From the NCBI RefSeq assembly GCF_964340395.1, contig NC_135558.1:20121371-20185370 (forward strand): a DNA stretch of 64,000 nucleotides, in the 5' to 3' direction. This DNA comes from Glandiceps talaboti (lineage: Eukaryota > Hemichordata > Enteropneusta > Spengelidae). A model generated the notes under the pieces. The model saw nothing but the letters and a program-made list of their open reading frames with translations, did not search any database and had not been told where the DNA came from. The position numbers were made by a program, and so were the translations under genes. Shown here piece after piece: positions 26,296 to 35,649 of this stretch. Position 1 is the stretch's first letter. Each line of letters begins with the position of its first letter.

Positions 26296-26307
26296 GGGGG
26301 TCAATAG
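24677..26307 (+). CDS. Cyclophilin-like (peptidyl-prolyl isomerase) gene or relic, 3 exons
   Basis: Three exons join in phase: 24677-24864, 25455-25537 and 26112-26307. Landmarks are [59 protein letters not shown] and [11 protein letters not shown]. These match the cyclophilin core (F-x-R-V-I-P-G-F-M-C-Q-G-G-D-F ... S-M-A-N-A-G-P-N-x-N-G-S-Q-F-F ... D-G-x-H-V-V-F-G). The catalytic Arg, the Gln of CQGG, the FF pair and His are present. The two residues after P-G differ (F-M becomes H-F), the Trp position is Phe, and two residues are inserted before H-V-V-F-G. The usual C-terminus is replaced by unrelated sequence running into (GA)n read as Glu-Arg repeats. The N-terminal strand exon was not found. 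It is either a divergent gene with a missing first exon or a decaying copy. Confidence 0.6.
26218..26290. repeat. (GA)n microsatellite read through by the cyclophilin-like ORF
   Basis: About 36 GA units. In the frame of the cyclophilin-like third exon they encode a Glu-Arg dipeptide run ending TEGGQ and a stop. Confidence 0.95.
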
Positions 26308-26319
26308 ATATCGCATCTT

Positions 26320-27232
26320 TAGCTGTTGAAGATGGTTGAAAGCCCCCACATCCACCTCCAACACAACTGCGTATACCGTGTTGAATGACGCCCTCCATGG
26401 TTCTGTATATGCCTTACATACTCTGGATCATCGATCAACGTTTGACGTTGTGTAGCAACAATACAGTACACTAGCAATATACTATAGCAAAGAACAGTCT
26501 TAGGATAGATTTATCTACAGAAAGTGCTGCTCCGGAAACCAACCTTTCAGATTACTAAGATAGACACAAACTAAAACATGGTCATGTGGCAGATTACTCA
26601 AGTTTGTGATAGCAATACTATTCCTGTGCCAATAATGTCACACAAATCCCCCAAAACTATACACAACACGATCGTGGAAATGAAGTCGTCACAAACACCA
26701 AGCTACTGCTGTGAGAATAGGTAACCAATGTCCATTCAATTGCATATATCAACATGTCGCAATAATAGTTTTAGTTTGTGTCTATTCTAGTTAGCCGAAT
26801 GCTTGGATTCCGCGGTCGTATCCAGAATAATAGAATGGTAACAAAGGGGAGAACGAGAAACTTCGGGTACAATTAAATATAATATATATCAACTACCTTT
26901 ACTTTTGTGCCAAATTCGTGAAATTATAGCTCTATCTCGCATGACCAGGTCACGTGACTCACCACATTAACCAGAAGAGACATGCATATATCTAAAACAC
27001 ATTCAAAGAAGTAACACAAAATCTTTACTGCTGAACATCGATGTTTATTTGGAGGGAAAAGACAAGTCTGAAATTACACATGCCGATAAACGACTAAGAG
27101 TAGATACATGTAAGAAAAATGCTGGACAGGAAATCAACGAATCGCGTCATGATAAGTTGAAAGTTGTGGGATAGAGTTGGAGATTTTGATTATATGAAGT
27201 TGTTGCAACAACATGAACCTAGAGAGAGAGAG

Positions 27233-27238
<6 letters not shown>
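26320..27238. other. No recognisable gene
   Basis: Between the cyclophilin-like locus and a second (GA)n tract. It could hold the last exon or 3' UTR of the minus-strand lectin gene, but I cannot identify one. Confidence 0.35.

Positions 27239-27306
<68 letters not shown>
27239..27306. repeat. (GA)n microsatellite
   Basis: About 34 uninterrupted GA units downstream of the minus-strand lectin exons. Confidence 0.95.
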
Positions 27307-27310
<4 letters not shown>

Positions 27311-27446
27311 TAGTAAAATCTTTATGTGACACATTTGAAGGTTTCATCTTACATTACATTACATAATTAACAAAAAGAAAATATTACTTTGATTTTTCAC
27401 CCATAAGCATATCGTTATTGATGAGGATCTTTTGAATTAAACATAC

Positions 27447-27470
27447 CTGTGACGTTAGGCATAATACAGG
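27447..27470 (-). CDS. Possible minus-strand lectin exon 5 (weak)
   Basis: 24 nt between AATCAAG| and |GTATGT, reading T-C-I-M-P-N-V-T in phase with exon 4. The plus-strand paralogue has a similarly short Cys-containing C-terminal exon, but this acceptor is poor and a further exon would be needed. Confidence 0.3.
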
Positions 27471-27670
27471 CTTGATTCGATAGCATGTTAGCATTTTCAC
27501 TGTCACAAACGTATGATAACTACTACTATCATTATGAAAGTGAAAGCCTTTTTCTTCGATACATTCATTATTCTGTGACCTAATTCAAAGACTACTAAAG
27601 TAACATTTGATAAAATAGAATTGAATTGCAAATACAATTCTTCAATATTTAATATTTTATACTAACTTAC

Positions 27671-27750
27671 TTGTTATTTCACAAATTATTCCCTTGGATC
27701 GTACATCACAATATTCATCATCCGTTAAGCCTTCTTCGCCAAACCTAAAC
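27671..27750 (-). CDS. Minus-strand lectin exon 4: end of lectin domain
   Basis: 80 nt encoding WFRFGEEGLTDDEYCDVRSK, then GIICEIT, with acceptor TTTTTTCCCCGAACAG| and donor A|GTAAGT. It aligns with plus-strand exon 4 (...EWDDEYCNHRKKGIICEIP). Confidence 0.82.
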
Positions 27751-28891
27751 CTGTTCGGGGAAAAAAACATCATCCGATTATCGCTGATCGCTGGATTTCA
27801 TTTCGTGCCGTCTATATCTGCACCAGTTAACAATCATAGTTACAAAACTATCGTTGGCGACTTGATTGAAAATTCAAACCTCAATTGCTTTGTTGAAAGA
27901 AACAATAACACAAGTTTCACTCTTAGTTTGGTTGGTATCTCAATAAATAGATTTGATCTCTCCCCATCAATACTTTCAACTTGTTAAAACATACATACTA
28001 TCTGATCACAGACAGTGTTACTCCTTTGGTACTGTCAATCAATAAATTTGTATTCCCTTACCACGAAACAAGACACGTGAGTTTCATGAAGATACAGACA
28101 CTGGAACAACACATTACTATAAATCCAATAACATACTCTGATAACAATTGTCAACCGAACTTTGGTAAACTGATTACTTTGTTGACTGGAAATATAGCAA
28201 CAACATTCACTTGTTCTCTTAGTCTCGTGGATTTCTCTTGTTACAAAAAATCGAAGGCATAAAACTAGCTTCAAGTCACGTGACTTTATCAGTATTCCAT
28301 ATGATAACAACATTCCTGCTGCCCTTTGACTCAACTCTCTGTCAATTGATAAAACAAATCTTTGTCTATGGATTATTTTATTGATACTACGCCATCCATG
28401 TTTAAAATGGGCTATATACATCCTAGTGGGACTCACATAATTATCTTATAAAAGGAAATACGGAAAAGGAGAAATACATAAGCGAAGAATGTTCTAGTGC
28501 CTTCTAGAGGTAATAAACCATAAACCATAAACCAATACAAAAAAACATGTATGGCAGGATATTTTCATTTTGGTACATTTAAAAGTGTAATTGTTTCATG
28601 GTCTTATCGAACATAACTAAAATATAGATGATAGTATTTTTAATGTCTTAATATTGCCCTTAATTTACATGTAAAATGGTCCCTTAACTTTTTAGTAACT
28701 TTCTTATTTCGCTAAACCAGAAGACATTTTAACGACTAGTGATGGGTTATACATGCATGCAAACAAACAAACAAACAAATGTACGTACATACATACATAC
28801 ATACATACATACATACATACATACATACATACATACATACATACATACACACACACACATACATACATACATACAGACAGACAGACAGACT

Positions 28892-28935
<44 letters not shown>

Positions 28936-29026
28936 TACATACATACCCACCCACCCACCCACCCACCCACCCGCCCACATACATACATACATACATACAT
29001 ACATACAGACAGACAGACAGACAGAC

Positions 29027-29069
<43 letters not shown>

Positions 29070-29138
29070 TACATACATACATACATACATACATACATAC
29101 CCACCCACCCACATACATACATACATACATACATACAT

Positions 29139-29169
<31 letters not shown>

Positions 29170-30382
29170 GTCGTAAGCCAGGAAGACAGAGATTGAGAGA
29201 GTGATATAGATAGACAGTGAGACTGATAGTGATAGATGAATAGTTCAATACCATAGTTGGGCACAATCCTGGCCGTCTGCAGTATCGAGTTTTGTGTTAT
29301 TATCTGGTTCATTGCTTGCCCAGCCAATATAACATGTCGGAGTTCCGTCAGTCCATACATAATCGCCTTCAAACTCGATGTCATTCATACCAGTCCAGAA
29401 ACCGAAATTGTCGATACAAGGTGGCCCATCAGCCCCCTTTTCACTAATACGTTTTCTAATACCATCGTGAAGTTCCTTGTTGTCGATATGGGCAAGATGG
29501 CCACCACGACTAGCACAGAGATCACTAGCGCCTTCCTGTAAGGTGCGTCCTGTAATATATGGTTGGTGCCTTTCGCAGTAGATTTCAAATTTCCTGCACA
29601 AACAGACACTCGCCACTGTTGAGAAAATTACACATCAAATGACAAATATTAACGGGGCCCGGGGGGGGGGGGGGAGACACGACACTTTTAGGAAATCAAT
29701 GCATTCGTAAACGTGCATTTTGAGGATTCATTTCATGGTTGTATACCGCGTACACCAAGGGCGTTTCCTCCTTCATTGGACATGCCAGGTCTCATAGATG
29801 TCAGCATACATGCATAGAAAACATGTACAGCAGAACATGGATATTTTTTGACTATTTATTTTTAAATTAAATTCGGATTTGAACTTGATATCATGGTGAC
29901 ATACTTGGCATGTACATGAATGGTGACTGTCACTTGCTATACCTAGTAACTTAGAGAAAAGTCTAACTTACCAGGCTTGTAGCCGTACGTTTGCTTTGAA
30001 AAAAAAGAAGGAAACAAATAACTGTGACGTCATTTTTGGGCAGAATTCATGATATTAGGAGTCTCTTATTCAATGGCAGTGGTTATTACTTAACTTTCGT
30101 ATTCAAACGTATTATTTCAACTACTGAACTACGTGTCATTGGCTTAGATCGTGTCACGTGGTATGAAGAAGTGACCCATAGTGGTCTCGATTTGAATAGA
30201 CACGGGATACTATTCGTATTTATATTTTCCCTAGGGCACTATTCTAGTCAAAGACTCGTTAAAGTTGCATGCTAGTTAAAAATGAATGCATTTAGAGAAC
30301 CACATTGTGAAGTAACACACCAAACTATACTCACAGTTATAGATATCCCCAAGACTAATATTGCTAGCAATTTGAACTCCAT
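27671..30382 (-). CDS. Secreted C-type lectin gene, minus strand (C-terminus incomplete)
   Basis: Four clear exons: 30335-30382 (signal peptide), 29972-29993 (22-nt microexon), 29252-29615 (main lectin domain) and 27671-27750 (domain end), all with GT-AG sites and matching phases. C-type lectin-like domains bind carbohydrates, often with calcium. Landmarks are RKFEIYCERHQPYITGRTLQ, GGHLAHID, FGFWTGMNDIEFEGDYVW, NEPDNN, GQDCAQLWY and then DDEYCDVRSKGIICE. The calcium-site triplet is EPD. The usual Trp of W-N-D before the last cysteines is lost (TDDEYC). It is a paralogue of the plus-strand gene at 42.3 kb, with identical intron phases. The final exon or exons are uncertain (see 27447-27470). 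Confidence 0.82.
28781..29170. repeat. Compound (CATA)n/(CAGA)n/(CACC)n array
   Basis: About 390 bp of alternating tetranucleotide blocks in intron 3 of the minus-strand lectin gene. The long ORFs on both strands (TYIH/CMYV/SVCL repeats) are artefacts of 4-bp periodicity. Confidence 0.95.
29252..29615 (-). CDS. Minus-strand lectin exon 3: main C-type lectin domain
   Basis: 364 nt, from phase 1 to phase 2. It begins VASVCLCRKFEIYCERHQPY and ends DGQDCAQLW. The 'FW.GMND...EG.+VW.DG' core and E-P-D-N-N are intact. The donor is ATG|GTATTG. The start is set by the acceptor CTCAACAG|TGGCG, and no in-exon start codon is used. Confidence 0.88.
29972..29993 (-). CDS. Minus-strand lectin exon 2: 22-nt microexon
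   Basis: TTTTTTTTCAAAG| precedes CAAACGTACGGCTACAAGCC and TG, followed by |GTAAGT. It reads QTYGYKP plus one base (phase 0 to phase 1). It joins exactly to the next exon and matches the position and phases of a 13-nt microexon in the plus-strand paralogue. Confidence 0.72.
30335..30382 (-). CDS. Minus-strand lectin exon 1: signal peptide
   Basis: ATG at 30382-30380 encodes MEFKLLAILVLGISIT and ends in phase 0 at a consensus donor (ACT|GTGAGT). The plus-strand lectin starts with a comparable peptide (MIFKLVFLTLCAAVVTFG), also ending in phase 0. Confidence 0.78.
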
Positions 30383-30698
30383 TTTGTCTGGAAAAAAAGA
30401 ATCATCACAAATATTTACTGATCTGTTTCAATATTCCATTTATCTTACTACAATATTGCTATTTACTCACATCATCTTAGTTTATCTTATGTACTTAATC
30501 ATAAAGAACGAATTCTAAATTTAAAACACCACTACAGGGTCTATTGGTCAACCCTTCACATCTACCAACTATTCTTATTCTTGTTCTTTATTCGAATCCA
30601 ATCAGCTTTCTACAAAGTAGTGGCTGTTTTTTCATGGAGCCATAGAAATATCTTTAAGAAGTACATAACACACAAAGTAATAAGTAACTCGATGAATA
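30383..30698. other. Upstream region of the minus-strand lectin; no feature fixed
   Basis: It should hold the promoter and 5' UTR of the minus-strand lectin gene, but no convincing TATA box or leader exon was recognised. Confidence 0.35.
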
Positions 30699-30741
30699 CA
30701 AAACAAAACAAAACAAAACAAAACAAAACAAAACAAAACAG
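30699..30741 (-). repeat. (TTTTG)n tail of the older LINE
   Basis: About nine (AAAAC) units on the plus strand, (TTTTG) on the minus strand, lying 3' of the older LINE's reverse-transcriptase end. Its position fits a short 3' terminal repeat, as is usual for CR1/L2-type elements. Confidence 0.65.
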
Positions 30742-31479
30742 AGTACAAAGTCGAGTACTGTCGCTAAAGAGTTAAAACATGTATACAGTTCAAGAAAGGA
30801 TTACAAAACATCGAGTACGTGTCGGGCACATATCTGTTTAAAACCATTCAGAGATTCCAGATCTCTTATAGATCTGGGAATCCTATTCCAAATATTGGAT
30901 GCCATATATTTCAAAGAACTTCTATGGCAGTCATTCTGATAGAAATCTCCTCTGGCACTAGCCCTGGTTCTGTTATTATGAACTTTATCTATTTTGGTTG
31001 AACTGTTAAGATAATGAGGAGTTAGATTATTGTTGATCTTATACATTAAAACACATTTACAGAAGTAAAATCCTTGCTTCACTGACATCCACTTCAGGCG
31101 TGTTAACATATCAGCACTGTGTGTTCTATAGTGACATTTCAAAAATAATACGCATGCCACGGTTTTGCAGCCGCTGCAGCCGCAAAATAGTCGCACAATA
31201 TTACGATAATCGAAATACGATACGATACGATACGATACGATTTGTTTTATTACCATATATAAGATTTTTTTACAGTTTGCACAATAAAGTAAATACAGGT
31301 TGATAATTTGGTAATGGGAGTCAGAAAAATAGCATAATGCTAGTCGAGTCTGACACCGTAGACACTGGAATGTTACAACGTTACTAAAGCAAAACAACTA
31401 GAGGGCAGTGTACACGTAAAGAAAATATCAGATACAAATAACATAAATACAAACAAATAATTAAATACAAAATGTACAA

Positions 31480-34395
31480 TTAGTGGACATAGTCTTTAAT
31501 GAGTGAGTTTTTTAGTGAATCACGAAATGAAGTTCTAGATGGTTGTGATCTAATACTATGTGGTAGACTGTTCCAAAAGGCCGTACCTGTGAAACATATT
31601 GCAAACTTGCCTATGGATGTGATTACTTTAGGTAGAAGGAGATTTCTCCTACCCTTGAACCTAGTACTATATTCATGAACTGGTGGAGTGCAATAATCTG
31701 TAAAACGGTGAGGTAACCTGTTGGTTAATAAATCATACATGAAAGTACAAAGTTGGAGTTTATGTAATTTGAATATATCAAGAATTTGAAGTTCACTAAA
31801 TAAATTGTTAAAATGTGCAGAGATACAACTAAAAGTAATAGCTCTGACTGCCATTTTTTGAGACTTGTGAATACATGTCAGATGTGATGAATATGTAGAT
31901 CCCCATACTTCAATACCATAGGTGATGTGTGGTTGGATAAAAGATTTGTATATCAGAATAAGGATATCTTTAGGTACAAAATGTCTTAATTTGAACAAAA
32001 TACCAACTTTTTTCCTAACAGTGGAGTTTACCATTTGAATATGCTTTGACCAATTTAGGTGTTTATCTAAAATAACACCAACAAAAGTTGTTGACTCCAC
32101 TTCATCAATAACCCTACTACTAATGTGGAGAGAACCTTCAAGGGATATTTTTCTCCTAGTATTTCTAAATAGAATGTAGTTTGTTTTGAGATGATTAATG
32201 GTAAGTTTATTTACATTGCACCACTTTAATACGTTATTTAAGTGGGCATCAACATTAGATAAATTTATATTGTAATGATTGTCAGGAAAAGTGTGAAATA
32301 AATTAGAATCATCTGCAAATAATCTGAATTGGAAAAAAATGGATGAGGAAGCAATGTCGTTGATAAATAACAAAAATAAAGTGGGACCTAAGACAGAACC
32401 TTGTGGCACTCCACATTGAATAATACGGTTAGATGATGTGTTACTACTAGCATGGATATATTGGTATCTATCATATAAATAATCAGTGAACCATTTCAAA
32501 GGCAATCCCCTAATGCCATAATGGGCCATTTTCGAAAGAAGAATTTCATGATTAATAGTATCAAAAGCCTTGGAAAAGTCGAGAAAAATGCCAAGAGTGA
32601 CTCTGCCTTCATCCATCTGCTTGATAAGATAATTGACAAGGTTAATAAGGGACAATTTTGTGCTATATTTTTTGCGAAACCCATATTGATGCTCGTAAAG
32701 AATATTATTTTTTTCTATATAATGCATTAGACGATTATTTACAATGGTTTCTAATACTTTGCTTAAAAGAGGTAAGACTGATATTGGCCTGTAGTTGCCA
32801 GGGTCATCAGTGGCTCCCTTTTTAAAGATGGGTGTAACTTTTGCTATTTTAAGTGTTGTGGGGAAGATTCCTGAAGAAATAGATAGGTTGAAAATATAAG
32901 CTAAAGGTTTAGATATTATTGCTGCTCCATTAATAAGAAGTTTAACTGGTACATCATCATGACCACACGCCTTTTTAATGTTCAATGAATTTATGAGATT
33001 ATAGACCTCAGCTTGTGTAGTGGGATTCATAAAAAATGAATTAGTTAAAGGAGTAGATAAATAGTCTTTAAAATTATGATTGGTTGAATTAATATTACTA
33101 GCCAAATTAGGACCTATTTTGACAAAGTAGTCATTCAAAGCTTCAACAATATCACTGATCTCAGAGATGTGGGCATTAGAATCATTTGATACAATATGCA
33201 GACTATCAGGCAAAGTTTTCCTAGCTATTCTTCCTTGACCTCCAAGTACTTCTTTAATAGTTTTCCAAGTCATATTTGAATTGCCTTTGTTGTCCATAAA
33301 AACAGTACTATAATGCAACTTTTTGGCATTCCTAATTACAGACAATAGCATATTTCTGAATTTTTTGTACACATCAACAGCTGCACCATCAAAGTTTGAA
33401 TTTAAAACCTTAGAATAAAGTTTATGTTTAGTTTTGATAGATTTCCTAATGGCTCTAGAGATCCATGGTTTCCTAGCCTTTTTGTTGCTGATTATTTTTG
33501 TGGTAATTGGTGCATGCTTGTTACAAATCCTACTAAAAATTAAATGAAATCTGTTATAAGCAGCGTTAACATCAGTACAATCATAGACACCTTCCCAGGA
33601 TACATTTGCAAGTTCATCACAAAAGCGAGAAGGGTCATAATGATCATAATTTCGAAATGAAATTTTTTGTCTATGAGATATTCTAATAGGGTGGTTTTCT
33701 ACTAAAGCAAAAATAGGGAAGTGATCTGATATATCAGTGGTTAATGTTCCAGAATAGATTTGATACTGATTTATATTAGTATAAATATGATCAATAATTG
33801 TTGCAGATGAGTCTGTCACTCTGGTTGGTGTGGAAATTAACTGATGGAAACAAAGGCACTCCATGGATGTGAGAAAGGATTCAATACTTACTGAACTAGT
33901 TCTATTATTTGCATCAACATTAAAATCACCCATTAAGATAAAGTGTTTTTTTTCTAACTTAAATCTCCTCAGTACATTTAACAACTCCTCTTGAAATTCT
34001 ACAATGTCAGTATTTGGTTTCCTATAAATAATACCAACTATAGCATTTCCATTACCAGTATGTACCTCCAACCATAGAGATTCTGAATGAATGACATTTA
34101 CTTCAAGTAATTTATAATTAAGAGATGAATGTATATAAGCCCCTACCCCACCACCCCGACCTGCGTTACGACAGTTTACTTCAAATGTATATCCTTTCAA
34201 ATTACAAGTACTTAAATTGGATGTACCCCAAACCTCGGAAATACCAATAACAGAAAACTTAGACTGAATTATATCTTCATATAACAATTTTAAACCTTCA
34301 AAATTTCTATTTAAAGACCTAATGTTAACATGTGAAACACAAAATGACCGGTTCGTTATTACATTATAATGGTCATCAAAACTGGTCGGTGGCAA
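31480..34395 (-). CDS. LINE ORF2 (APE endonuclease plus reverse transcriptase)
   Basis: About 971 residues. Endonuclease motifs are HVNIRSLNRN, IGISEVWG, RGGGVGAYIH, LMGDFNVDAN, DHIYTN and ISDHFPIF. The reverse transcriptase has NYRPISVLPLLSK, the motif A segment LGIFLDFSKAFDTINHEILL, motif B GVPQGSVLGPTLFLLFINDI, motif C LFADDSNLF and motif E TFVGVILDKHLNWSKH. All catalytic acidic residues are present. The C-terminus has GTAFWNSLPHSIRSQ. The product nicks DNA and primes reverse transcription of the element RNA. The open frame starts after a TAA near 34458, but the codon at 34395-34393 is TTG. No ATG lies in frame before MGDFNVD, so initiation is unclear. Confidence 0.9.
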   Translation of the reverse strand: MPPTSFDDHYNVITNRSFCVSHVNIRSLNRNFEGLKLLYEDIIQSKFSVIGISEVWGTSNLSTCNLKGYTFEVNCRNAGRGGGVGAYIHSSLNYKLLEVNVIHSESLWLEVHTGNGNAIVGIIYRKPNTDIVEFQEELLNVLRRFKLEKKHFILMGDFNVDANNRTSSVSIESFLTSMECLCFHQLISTPTRVTDSSATIIDHIYTNINQYQIYSGTLTTDISDHFPIFALVENHPIRISHRQKISFRNYDHYDPSRFCDELANVSWEGVYDCTDVNAAYNRFHLIFSRICNKHAPITTKIISNKKARKPWISRAIRKSIKTKHKLYSKVLNSNFDGAAVDVYKKFRNMLLSVIRNAKKLHYSTVFMDNKGNSNMTWKTIKEVLGGQGRIARKTLPDSLHIVSNDSNAHISEISDIVEALNDYFVKIGPNLASNINSTNHNFKDYLSTPLTNSFFMNPTTQAEVYNLINSLNIKKACGHDDVPVKLLINGAAIISKPLAYIFNLSISSGIFPTTLKIAKVTPIFKKGATDDPGNYRPISVLPLLSKVLETIVNNRLMHYIEKNNILYEHQYGFRKKYSTKLSLINLVNYLIKQMDEGRVTLGIFLDFSKAFDTINHEILLSKMAHYGIRGLPLKWFTDYLYDRYQYIHASSNTSSNRIIQCGVPQGSVLGPTLFLLFINDIASSSIFFQFRLFADDSNLFHTFPDNHYNINLSNVDAHLNNVLKWCNVNKLTINHLKTNYILFRNTRRKISLEGSLHISSRVIDEVESTTFVGVILDKHLNWSKHIQMVNSTVRKKVGILFKLRHFVPKDILILIYKSFIQPHITYGIEVWGSTYSSHLTCIHKSQKMAVRAITFSCISAHFNNLFSELQILDIFKLHKLQLCTFMYDLLTNRLPHRFTDYCTPPVHEYSTRFKGRRNLLLPKVITSIGKFAICFTGTAFWNSLPHSIRSQPSRTSFRDSLKNSLIKDYVH

Positions 34396-34743
34396 TGAAG
34401 AATAGCCTACATCAAATAAATCATTGAAATCGTTGTTATTATTATCTGTAGTTTATGATAACTGTTACTAAATATGGATTATTCCAACAAAAATGTTTTG
34501 TCCAGTAAGTAGGGTTCTGCAAGTTTATGTTCAGTACCTCACCCAGTCTGTGGTACAAGTCTTTGTGTAAGAGGTGATTGAACTTCATATTTTATGTAAA
34601 ACTAAGTACGTGTATAGTGTTCATGAACAGCTGTAGATGGTAAAATGCGTTGTGTTCAACATCTGGAAGTTTTGTTGCAATAGGGAGATACTGGTAGCAG
34701 ATGGCAGTAAGCAATGTATGGTTCGAACGTTCACAGTTTAGTG

Positions 34744-35649
34744 TCACATAATTCTGGATAAATCTGTTTCTCTTGATATAATCAATGGTCTTGACTGAGT
34801 ATCCTTTTTCACGTATATCTTACCATTATTGGTCCACATGAACTGATATCGTGCTTGTTTTCTTTGTGTATTCACCTTATACAGTAGTTGACGTGTAGCT
34901 GGTAGTAGATTCTCGTTAATATATATCTTTGCTGTGCTATCCAGACCAAAATCATTGGCATTGGTATTCTTTAATTTCTTTCTGTTGTCATAGACTTCAT
35001 TTCTTGACTTTCTTGTAGTAAACCTCACAATAATGGGTCTAGGCCGTGTCTGTGTTGTAGCTGCAGCTGCGTTACCACGTTTGTTTTGAACTCCGTTGCG
35101 ATGTGCAATGTCGATGTCATTTTCGTCTATTGCTGGGTTTGTTTTCTTGAAAATTGATATCACGGTACCGATAACATCTTCACCATCTTTCTCTGGTACA
35201 CAGCTCACCTCAAGGTTTGTTCTGCGGTTGTACTGATTAAGGCTGGCCAGGTCGTCTTCGACTATTTTCAGTTGTTGGCTCAGTTGCGTATTTTCGTGTT
35301 GTAGCTTTAAGTTGGCCCGTTCTATGGTTTCCACACGAGTTGACATTTCTTCGTATTTTGCATTGAAGAAGTCCATGGAGTTATTCAGCTCAGTTTGCGT
35401 TAGTTTAACTTCTTGTATGTCGGTAGCAATATTTGTAAGCTGCGTAATGATAGGTTGTAGTAATCTTTGGAAATGGTCTGTAGTAGGGATGTCATCACCT
35501 AGTCTCGGCGCGGCCATCTTGCCCTCTGCAGAGTCACTTCGTGTCACTGGTTTCCCAAATCTTTTTGAGTTACATTTACCACATAGCATCAAGTCACCTT
35601 GACGTAGCTTCACTGACCCTTTCCTGTTGTCACAGTCACCACATTTCAT
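34744..35649 (-). CDS. LINE ORF1 (zinc finger, coiled coil, RRM-like)
   Basis: 301 residues starting at ATG 35649-35647. The N-terminus has paired cysteines (MKCGDCDNRKG, then LMLCGKCNSKRFG), a CxxC-CxxC zinc-binding finger. Residues about 70-135 form a leucine/glutamine-rich coiled coil (IERANLKLQHENTQLSQQLK). Residues about 140-300 resemble the RRM and C-terminal domain of LINE-1-type ORF1 (NRRTNLEVSCVPE, then DIDIAHRNG, RPRPIIVRFTTRKSRNEVYD and KIYINENLLPATRQLLY). These proteins bind the element RNA and act as nucleic-acid chaperones. The frame is undamaged. Confidence 0.85.
   Translation of the reverse strand: MKCGDCDNRKGSVKLRQGDLMLCGKCNSKRFGKPVTRSDSAEGKMAAPRLGDDIPTTDHFQRLLQPIITQLTNIATDIQEVKLTQTELNNSMDFFNAKYEEMSTRVETIERANLKLQHENTQLSQQLKIVEDDLASLNQYNRRTNLEVSCVPEKDGEDVIGTVISIFKKTNPAIDENDIDIAHRNGVQNKRGNAAAATTQTRPRPIIVRFTTRKSRNEVYDNRKKLKNTNANDFGLDSTAKIYINENLLPATRQLLYKVNTQRKQARYQFMWTNNGKIYVKKDTQSRPLIISRETDLSRIM

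Noticed and set aside
28035-28436. 133-residue minus-strand ORF between lectin exons 3 and 4
   Set aside because: Falls in intron 3, with no recognisable motif and no matching splice phases. The neighbouring plus-strand ORF at 27694-27987 is a shadow of lectin exon 4.
28784-29170. CRISPR-like array
   Set aside because: Units are 4-bp simple repeats without unique spacers, and the context is eukaryotic. The 60-bp repeat at 39.0-39.8 kb likewise has no spacers.
30801-31397. A continuous 198-residue protein
   Set aside because: The first part is the 3' UTR of the younger LINE read by chance. Only the C-terminal portion is genuine LINE RT sequence.
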